Assembly (NCBI GenBank): GCA_904393855.1
Contig: CAJFNE010000048.1
Coordinates: 1 to 10,854, forward strand
Direction of reading: 5' to 3'
Length of the DNA stretch: 10,854 nt
Origin: an uncultured Oscillibacter sp.
GTDB taxonomy: Bacteria > Bacillota > Clostridia > Oscillospirales > Oscillospiraceae
Shown here in pieces: positions 5,842 through 10,854 of the stretch; the stretch's first letter is position 1; each line of letters opens with the position of its first letter. The notes under the pieces were generated by a model. That model searched no databases. It was not told the DNA's origin and saw nothing but the letters and a program-made list of their open reading frames with translations. The position numbers and the translations under genes were made by a program.

Positions 5842-7498
5842 GTGATTTTTCCTCCCGAATCGTTTCCAGCAGCCGGCGGATGAACTCCCGGGCCTCCTCT
5901 CGGAAAGCCTCCGGCGTCTCCGCGGCGTTGGTCAGTTCACAGTCGCATTTGGTGCGGTAGTATTCGTCCGGCTTCTGGGCCGTAATCCGCATCCGGGCGT
6001 ATTGCTCGGAGATGTTGTCCCGGGCCATAATGCGCCGGACCCGCAGCTCCGTGGGGGCCGTCACCGCGATGGTGCGGTCGCACACCTCCGCCAGGCCGCT
6101 CTCCAGCAGATTGATGGCGTCCACGGCGTAGAGTCCCGTATCACTGCCCAGCCGCCTCTGGACCTCCGGCACCAGGTAGTGGTACACGATCTCATTCAGG
6201 CTGGCCAGCCGCTCCCGCCGGGAGAAGACCTCCTCCCCCAGCTTCTTGCGGTTCAGCTTGCCGCCCGCGTCAAAGACGCCGGGGAACACCATGTTGATGG
6301 CGTTGCGCATCTCCTCGCTCTGCTCCAGCATCTCATGGTACACCGCGTCGCAGTCAATCACGGTGCCGCCCAGCTCCCGGATAACATCCAGGAAGCTGGT
6401 CTTGCCCGCGCCGGTGCCGCCGGTGACCCCCAGCACCACCCGCAGGCTGTCCGCCTCAATGACGTGGAAGCCGGCGGCCTTCTTCAGCCGGTTGCTGATG
6501 GCGAGGCCCAGCCCCTGGTTGTCGGGGCACTGGGCGTAGATCTCCCGCACCGGCTCGCTGTCAAAGGCCCGCAGCACGTCAAAGAGCCGCTGGGCCTGGA
6601 TCTGCTTGTCCCCGCTGGGGCCCAGGGTGTGGACGACCTTCCCCGCGAACTGGTGCGCGTACTCGTCAAAGCAGATCACGCCGGAGTCCGGTCCCACCCG
6701 CCGCAGGATCTCCTGGGCGGAGGCCTCCGGCGCGCCGGTCACCACGGTGACGGGGGCCTTGGGGGCGTAGTGGCGGTACTTCATGCCGGGGGCCCGGGGC
6801 TGCTCCCCCTCCCCCAGGGAGGCGTTCACCGCCTTGTCGATGGCGATGGGGCCGATGAGCCGCTCGATCTGCTCCACCGGCAGTCCGCCGGGTCGGAGGA
6901 GCCGGGGCGGCGTACAGGTCAGGTCCAGGATCGTGGACTCCACTCCCACCGCGCAGGGGCCGCCGTCCACCACGCACTGGATCTTCCCGTCCATGTCCTC
7001 CAGCACGTCCTGGGCCGTGGTGCAGCTGGGCCGGCCGGAGAGGTTGGCACTGGGCGCCGCGATGGGCAGCCCGGCCTCCCGGATGATGGCCAGGGTCACC
7101 GGGTGGTTGGGGCAGCGGACCGCCACCGTGTCCAGCCCCGCCGTGGTCTCGTCCGGGACGCTGGGTCCCCGCTTCAGGATCATCGTCAGGGGGCCGGGCC
7201 AGAATTTTCTGGCCAGCACGTAGGCCAGGGGCGGCACCTGGGCACAGTAGCGGGTCAGCCACTGGGGGCCGCTGACGTGGAGGATCAGGGGGTTGTCCTG
7301 AGGCCGGCCCTTCACCTCAAAGATGTGCCGGACGGCCTCCGGGTCCAGGCCGTTGGCCCCCAGGCCGTACACCGTCTCCGTGGGCAGGGCCACCAGACCG
7401 CCCTCCCGCAGGATCTTCGCCGCGGCGGCCACCTTGTCCCGAATCTCTTTCTGCTGACCCTTGATGTCCCGTAAATCATAGTAGATTGTCTGCATCAT
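5828..7498 (-). CDS. sua5-coaE: Fused threonylcarbamoyl-AMP synthase (Sua5) and dephospho-CoA kinase (CoaE)
   Basis: One open frame of 556 residues joins two enzymes. Residues 1-347 form a full-length Sua5: the YrdC domain with GLVALPTETVYGLG (34-47), KGRPQDNPL (63-71), PSANLSG (149-155) and GVESTI (185-190), the linker signature APGMKYRHYAP (236-246), and a Sua5 C-terminal domain ending GLAISNRLKKAAGF. It makes threonylcarbamoyl-AMP from Thr, bicarbonate and ATP for tRNA t6A modification. Residues 353-556 form a CoaE-like kinase: Walker A GVTGGTGAGKTS (357-368), IDCDAVYHEML (381-391), LNRKKLGEEVF, and DAINLLESGL (460-469), where a DxPLLFExGL-type motif is usual. CoaE phosphorylates dephospho-CoA, the last step of CoA synthesis. 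The linker is only about five residues, with no stop or frameshift. The ATG at 7498 (ATG ATG) has a modest GAGG 9 nt upstream. The gene lies 64 nt after prfA and overlaps the aminopeptidase by 14 nt. The Sua5 half is certain; CoaE activity is likely but from a divergent branch. Confidence 0.93.
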   Translation of the reverse strand: MMQTIYYDLRDIKGQQKEIRDKVAAAAKILREGGLVALPTETVYGLGANGLDPEAVRHIFEVKGRPQDNPLILHVSGPQWLTRYCAQVPPLAYVLARKFWPGPLTMILKRGPSVPDETTAGLDTVAVRCPNHPVTLAIIREAGLPIAAPSANLSGRPSCTTAQDVLEDMDGKIQCVVDGGPCAVGVESTILDLTCTPPRLLRPGGLPVEQIERLIGPIAIDKAVNASLGEGEQPRAPGMKYRHYAPKAPVTVVTGAPEASAQEILRRVGPDSGVICFDEYAHQFAGKVVHTLGPSGDKQIQAQRLFDVLRAFDSEPVREIYAQCPDNQGLGLAISNRLKKAAGFHVIEADSLRVVLGVTGGTGAGKTSFLDVIRELGGTVIDCDAVYHEMLEQSEEMRNAINMVFPGVFDAGGKLNRKKLGEEVFSRRERLASLNEIVYHYLVPEVQRRLGSDTGLYAVDAINLLESGLAEVCDRTIAVTAPTELRVRRIMARDNISEQYARMRITAQKPDEYYRTKCDCELTNAAETPEAFREEAREFIRRLLETIREEKSHGQE

Positions 7499-7562
7499 AT
7501 ATGTTCGCCTCGATCTCTTTCCGGCGGAAGCCGCCGTTCCTTTTCCAATTTCCCGGCGCGCC

Positions 7563-8627
7563 TCACGGCTCTTCGCCGCCTTTCAGCTTCTCCGCCTGGT
7601 CCGCCGTCACCAGGGCGTCGATGATCTCATCCAGATCGCCGTCCAGAATGGCGTCGATCTTGTACAGCGTCAGGCCGATCCGGTGGTCCGTCACCCGGCC
7701 CTGGGGGAAGTTGTAGGTGCGGATGCGCTCGCTGCGGTCCCCGCTGCCCACCTGCCCCCGGCGCTCTTCCGCCGTGGCGGCGGCCTGCCGCTCCCGCTCC
7801 AGCTCATAGAGCCGGGAGCGCAGGACCTTCATGGCCTTGTCCTTGTTCTTATACTGGCTCCGCTCGTCCTGGCACTCCACCACCAGCCCCGTTGGCAGGT
7901 GGGTGATGCGGATGGCTGACTCCGTCTTGTTCACGTGCTGGCCGCCGGCGCCGGAGGCCCGGTAGGTGTCGATCTGCAGGTCCTTGGGGTCGATCTCCAC
8001 GTCCACCTCCTCCGCCTCCGGCAGCACCGCCACCGTGGCGGCGCTGGTGTGGATGCGGCCTCCGGACTCCGTCTCCGGCACCCGCTGCACCCGGTGGACG
8101 CCGCTCTCGAATTTCAGCCGGGAGTAGACGCCCTCGCCCTCAATAAGGACGCTGCACTCTTTCACGCCCCCCAGCTCCGTCTCGTTCATGTGGACGATAT
8201 CCAGTTTCCAGCCCTGCCGCTGGGCGTACATGGTGTACATCCGCAGGAGGGACGCGGCGAACAGGGCGCTCTCCTCACCGCCCACACCGCTCCGCAGCTC
8301 CAGGATGACGTTCCGGCCGTCGTTGGGGTCCCTGGGCAGCAGCAGCCGCCGCAGCTCCCCCTCCAGCCGCTCCAACTCTCCCTTGGCGGCGGCCAGCTCC
8401 TCCTGGGCCAGGTCCCGGAACTCCGGGTCGTGGAGCAGCTTCTCCGCCTCCTCCCGGTTCCGCTCCGCCTGCCGGTAGGCCTCATAGGCCTCCACCACCG
8501 GCGTCAGCTCCTTCAGCTCCCGGTTCACGGCCTTCAGCCGCGACCCGTCCCCGTAGACGGCGGGGTCCGCCAGCTGAGCCTCCAGATCCTCCCGCCGCAG
8601 GGCCAGCGCCTGCAATTGATCCAGCAT
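7563..8627 (-). CDS. prfA: Peptide chain release factor 1
   Basis: RF1 recognises UAA and UAG stop codons in the ribosomal A site and triggers peptide release. The 354 residues match the family. The N-terminal coiled domain spans about 1-100. The class I signature GGRIHTSAATVAVLPE follows the tripeptide anticodon position, here PET (184-186) as in Bacillus RF1. The catalytic loop is AGGQHVNKTESAIRITH, with GGQ at 228-230; Q230 is the residue normally methylated by PrmC. The tail FPQGRVTDHRIGLT is also conserved. AAAGGAG 7 nt before the ATG at 8627 supports the start. The gene follows the flavodoxin-like gene by 42 nt and precedes sua5-coaE by 64 nt. A small CGGCGG/CCGCCG hairpin (7522-7536) lies in that gap without a T-tract. 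prmC, commonly adjacent to prfA, is absent on both sides. Confidence 0.98.
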   Translation of the reverse strand: MLDQLQALALRREDLEAQLADPAVYGDGSRLKAVNRELKELTPVVEAYEAYRQAERNREEAEKLLHDPEFRDLAQEELAAAKGELERLEGELRRLLLPRDPNDGRNVILELRSGVGGEESALFAASLLRMYTMYAQRQGWKLDIVHMNETELGGVKECSVLIEGEGVYSRLKFESGVHRVQRVPETESGGRIHTSAATVAVLPEAEEVDVEIDPKDLQIDTYRASGAGGQHVNKTESAIRITHLPTGLVVECQDERSQYKNKDKAMKVLRSRLYELERERQAAATAEERRGQVGSGDRSERIRTYNFPQGRVTDHRIGLTLYKIDAILDGDLDEIIDALVTADQAEKLKGGEEP

Positions 8628-8669
8628 CAGATCGCTCCTTTCCCAAAATCTTGAAAAAGAACGCGTCCC

Positions 8670-9158
8670 CTACTGCTGGCTCAGCAGCTCCCGCACCTGT
8701 CGCAGGAACTCCTCCTGCCAGAAGGCGTATCCCACGGACCCGCTGCGCAGGGACACAGCTGCCTGGTGACCGCTGGGCACATACTGGTCCATCTGGTCGA
8801 AGACCTGCTCACTCTTGTCCTCGCTGTACCGGGTGATGATATAGGCGGCCCGCCGGAGTTTTTTGCCGTGCTGCTTTAAAAAGCTTCGGATCACGCTGCT
8901 GCACCGGCCCGCCCACACCGGCGTGCCCACGATCACCAGCTGATACTCCCCCAGGGCCTTCTCCGTCTGGAAGGCCTGCAGGGGCACGCACTCCTTGCGC
9001 ATGGCGTCCCGGCCGCTGCGCAGGGCGCCCCGCAGCCCGCCGCGGTCCACCCCGTCGTTCAGCTCCACCAGTTCCGCGTCCAGGGCCTCGGCAATCTCCT
9101 CCATGGCCTTCTTGGTATGTCCCGTCCGGGAGTAGTAAATACATAATACGTCGCTCAT
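8670..9158 (-). CDS. Flavodoxin-like protein
   Basis: A 162-residue single-domain protein with a flavodoxin fold, probably binding FMN and acting as a cytosolic electron carrier or reductase partner. The N-terminal MSDVLCIYYSRTGHTKKAMEE provides the first strand and the phosphate-binding loop (SRTGHT, 10-15). LVIVGTPVWAGRCSSVIRSFL (74-94) is the second FMN loop, with W82 where an aromatic residue usually stacks on the isoalloxazine ring. The GLRGALRSGRDAMRKE stretch (41-56) is typical of the clostridial flavodoxin-family proteins often annotated only as flavodoxin. AGAGGAG about 5 nt before the ATG at 9158 supports the start. The gene sits between a YdcF-type gene (42-nt gap) and prfA (42-nt gap), with no clear promoter in either gap. 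The partner enzyme is unknown; neither neighbour is an obvious redox protein. Confidence 0.88.
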   Translation of the reverse strand: MSDVLCIYYSRTGHTKKAMEEIAEALDAELVELNDGVDRGGLRGALRSGRDAMRKECVPLQAFQTEKALGEYQLVIVGTPVWAGRCSSVIRSFLKQHGKKLRRAAYIITRYSEDKSEQVFDQMDQYVPSGHQAAVSLRSGSVGYAFWQEEFLRQVRELLSQQ

Positions 9159-9200
9159 GGGTACTCCTCTTTATCAAATCAATGGAAAGTAACGCCTGTA

Positions 9201-10022
9201 TCAGTCCAGCAGCAGGGTCTTCACCACGGCGAACGGCTCCCGCAGGTAGTAGTTCACCGAAAGGTGCAGCCACGGAAGCTCCGCCGGGACCCCAGCCACC
9301 TGCCCATAGCCCTGCCGATGGGCGATCAGTTCCGCCCGGGCCAGATGGAAGTCGTTGGTGACAACGGCCACCGTGTCCTCCGCCGGGTCGATGCCCTCCG
9401 CTTCCAGCAGGGGCTTGGAGAGGGCGAAGTTCTCCGCCGTGTTGGCGGCCTGATCCTCCAGGATCAGACGCTCCGGCTCCACGCCGTGCTCCGTGAGATA
9501 GTCGTACATGCACGCCGCCTCGCTGATCTCCTCGCCATAGCCCGTGCCGCCGGTGAGCACCGCCGGGATGTCCGGCCAGTACTCCAGGTACTTCAGCGCC
9601 TTGTCCAGCCGGGTCCGCAGGGACAGCGACGGCTCGGTGCCGTTGACCCCCGCTCCCAGGACGATGACAGCGTCCGCTGGCAGGGGCGTCATGTCACTGC
9701 GCCCCCGGTTGATGATGAAAATTTCCAATCCCACCAGCAGGGCCAAACCAGCCGCCACGCAGCCGCGAAAGATCCGGCGGACCAGCCGCCAGCGGCGGTC
9801 GCCGGCGGCAAGCTGGTTCAGCAGCCAGGAGAGCGCCAGCAGCGCCGCGATCCCCAGCAGCAAAAAGCCGGAAAACCGCATGCCCCAGGCGCGGACGATC
9901 ACCAGCACCAGCCCCGCCAGGGCCAGAATCCCTGCCAGGGGCAGCTGCATCCAGCCCCAGCGCCCCTTGCCCCGGTAGCTGGCAATATGAGCGGTCTGCT
10001 TGTTAGCCCTCTGCCTCTTCAC
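9201..10022 (-). CDS. YdcF/ElyC/SanA-type DUF218 protein with three N-terminal membrane helices
   Basis: From a GTG start the protein has 273 residues. A basic N-terminus (KRQRANKQ) precedes three hydrophobic segments, about 27-43, 51-71 and 85-104. A DUF218 domain follows from about 117: DAVIVLGAGVNG, VLTGGTGYGEE, LEDQAANTAENFALS and VVTNDFHLARAELIAHRQG, the motifs of the YdcF/SanA/ElyC family. Members are linked to the cell envelope, but the reaction is not settled. By the positive-inside rule the N-terminus is inside, so the DUF218 domain would face outside. Start choice is uncertain: GTG 10022 overlaps the ABC-F stop by 20 nt and has a GGTGGG 9 nt upstream; ATG 9950 would give 249 residues starting MQLPLAG, directly before the first helix. 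A longer ATG at 10106 is unlikely, because it would be buried in ABC-F coding sequence. It follows ABC-F without a gap. Confidence 0.87.
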   Translation of the reverse strand: MKRQRANKQTAHIASYRGKGRWGWMQLPLAGILALAGLVLVIVRAWGMRFSGFLLLGIAALLALSWLLNQLAAGDRRWRLVRRIFRGCVAAGLALLVGLEIFIINRGRSDMTPLPADAVIVLGAGVNGTEPSLSLRTRLDKALKYLEYWPDIPAVLTGGTGYGEEISEAACMYDYLTEHGVEPERLILEDQAANTAENFALSKPLLEAEGIDPAEDTVAVVTNDFHLARAELIAHRQGYGQVAGVPAELPWLHLSVNYYLREPFAVVKTLLLD

Positions 10023-10854
10023 TGAGCTGTTCCCACCTCTCATACAGGGTGTCCAGTTCCGCCTGGGCAGTCTCTTTCTCCTGCACCAGTTCGCTGAGCT
10101 TCCCATAGTCGCAGGCGGCGGCCTCCATGTCCGCCTCCAGGGCGGCGATGCGTTCCTCCGCCTTGGCGATGTCCCGCTCGCAGATCGTCAGCTGCCGCCG
10201 GGCGGCCTGCTGGGCCTTGTTGCCCCGCTGAGGCCGCTCCGCGGCGGGCTTCTCCCGCGTCTTCTCCGCCTTGGGGGCGGCGGCTCGCTCCGCCTCCTCC
10301 TGGGCTTTCACCTGGCGGTACTGGGCAAAGCCCATGGGGTAGTCCGTGATGGTCTCCTCCGCCAGCTCCCAGATCCGGGTGGCGAAGCGGTTGATGAAGT
10401 ATCGGTCATGGCTGACGAACAGCAGCGTGCCGTCATAGGCCTCCACCGCCTCCTCGATCCACTCCCGGGAGGCGATGTCCAGGTGGTTGGTGGGCTCGTC
10501 CAGGATCAGGAAGTTGATCTCGTCGTCCATCAGCATGCACAGCCGCAGCCGGCTCTGCTCCCCGCCGGAGAGCACCGACACCGGCTTGAACACATCTTCT
10601 CCCCGGAAGTCATAGGCCGCCAGCCGGTTCCGGGCGGACTGGGCGGAGAGGCCGCGCTTCGCGGCCATCATATTCTCCACCAGGTTCCAGTCCGGGTGGT
10701 CGAAGTGGATGATCTGGGGCAGGTACGCCAGGCGCACCTGGGGTCCCAGCTTCACGCGCCCGTCGTCCGGGTACAGCTCCCCCACGATCATCTTGATGAG
10801 GGTGGACTTGCCGGTGCCGTTGTCGCCGATGAGGGCGATGCGCTCGCCCCCCTC
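10003..10854 (-). CDS. ABC-F family ATPase, C-terminal half; 5' end beyond window
   Basis: The frame is open to the window edge, giving 283 residues and the stop, so the first ATPase domain is missing. The visible part holds the second ABC domain: Walker A GDNGTGKST (10-18), signature LSGGEQSRLRL (95-105), Walker B NFLILDEPTNHLD, and the H-loop FVSHDRYF. A Lys/Glu/Ala-rich linker and a C-terminal predicted coiled coil follow (about 218-283). ABC-F proteins have no membrane domain; they bind the ribosomal E site and relieve stalled translation, and some give antibiotic resistance. The coiled-coil tail and the TRIWEL stretch resemble Uup/YdiF types, which are usually housekeeping, more than antibiotic-resistance types. 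The exact subfamily needs the missing N-terminal half. It is the first visible gene of the unit leading to prfA, and its end overlaps the likely GTG start of the YdcF-type gene. Confidence 0.93.
   Translation of the reverse strand, partial: EGGERIALIGDNGTGKSTLIKMIVGELYPDDGRVKLGPQVRLAYLPQIIHFDHPDWNLVENMMAAKRGLSAQSARNRLAAYDFRGEDVFKPVSVLSGGEQSRLRLCMLMDDEINFLILDEPTNHLDIASREWIEEAVEAYDGTLLFVSHDRYFINRFATRIWELAEETITDYPMGFAQYRQVKAQEEAERAAAPKAEKTREKPAAERPQRGNKAQQAARRQLTICERDIAKAEERIAALEADMEAAACDYGKLSELVQEKETAQAELDTLYERWEQLSEEAEG

Noticed and set aside
1277..7474. Long plus-strand open frames opposite lysC, hom, the aminopeptidase and sua5-coaE (for example 1277-2374, 2467-3888, 4516-5883, 6002-7474)
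   Set aside because: They mirror well-recognised minus-strand genes in GC-rich DNA, their translations are low-complexity (rich in His, Gly, Val, Leu, Gln) with no family resemblance, and they lack ribosome binding sites.
7499..7562. Terminator between prfA and sua5-coaE
   Set aside because: The CGGCGG/CCGCCG hairpin at 7522-7536 is followed by GGAAAGAG on the minus strand, with no T-tract, so it is not a convincing terminator.

Overview
The window reads as chromosomal core sequence from a GC-rich, low-oxygen Firmicute. The best guess is a gut Oscillospiraceae (Flavonifractor, Lawsonibacter or Oscillibacter type). This rests on GC-rich codons combined with strong AGGAGG-type ribosome binding sites, the UPF0237 ACT / UPF0210 gene pair, a UPF0735 (PheB-type) gene next to hom and lysC, an M18 aminopeptidase, and a Sua5-CoaE fusion. 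The genus call is inference. All ten genes lie on the minus strand, so transcription runs from high to low coordinates. No rRNA, tRNA, CRISPR array, insertion sequence, integrase or phage gene was seen.

Region A (10854 down to about 4373) is a tightly packed run of six genes: an ABC-F ATPase (5' end outside the window), a membrane-anchored YdcF/DUF218 protein, a small flavodoxin-like protein, release factor 1 (prfA), a fused threonylcarbamoyl-AMP synthase / dephospho-CoA kinase, and an M18 aminopeptidase. Gaps are at most about 64 nt and two junctions overlap. A strong hairpin terminator closes the run at 4373-4407. Three members (ABC-F, RF1, Sua5) act on the ribosome or tRNA, giving the unit a translation flavour. 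prmC, often next to prfA, is not here.

Region B (4312 down to about 1196) is an aspartate-family amino-acid operon. A well-formed promoter (4227-4255) is followed by a PheB-type HTH-ACT regulator, homoserine dehydrogenase (hom) and aspartate kinase (lysC), closed by a terminator at 1196-1228. LysC and Hom catalyse the first and third steps of the route from aspartate to threonine and methionine. LysC has two ACT domains, PheB one, and Hom only a shortened ACT-like tail.

Region C (1201 down to 1) is a two-gene unit. A promoter whose -35 box sits in the T-rich tail of the lysC terminator drives a small ACT-domain protein (UPF0237), then a UPF0210/DUF711 protein cut by the window edge. The 231-nt spacer between them holds the most striking non-coding feature: seven different hairpins packed end to end over about 200 nt, beginning at the ACT stop codon. 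It resembles a composite intergenic palindromic repeat.

I found no obvious new multi-gene system. The points worth following up are the hairpin array, the Sua5-CoaE fusion with its atypical CoaE half, and the shortened regulatory tail of Hom.
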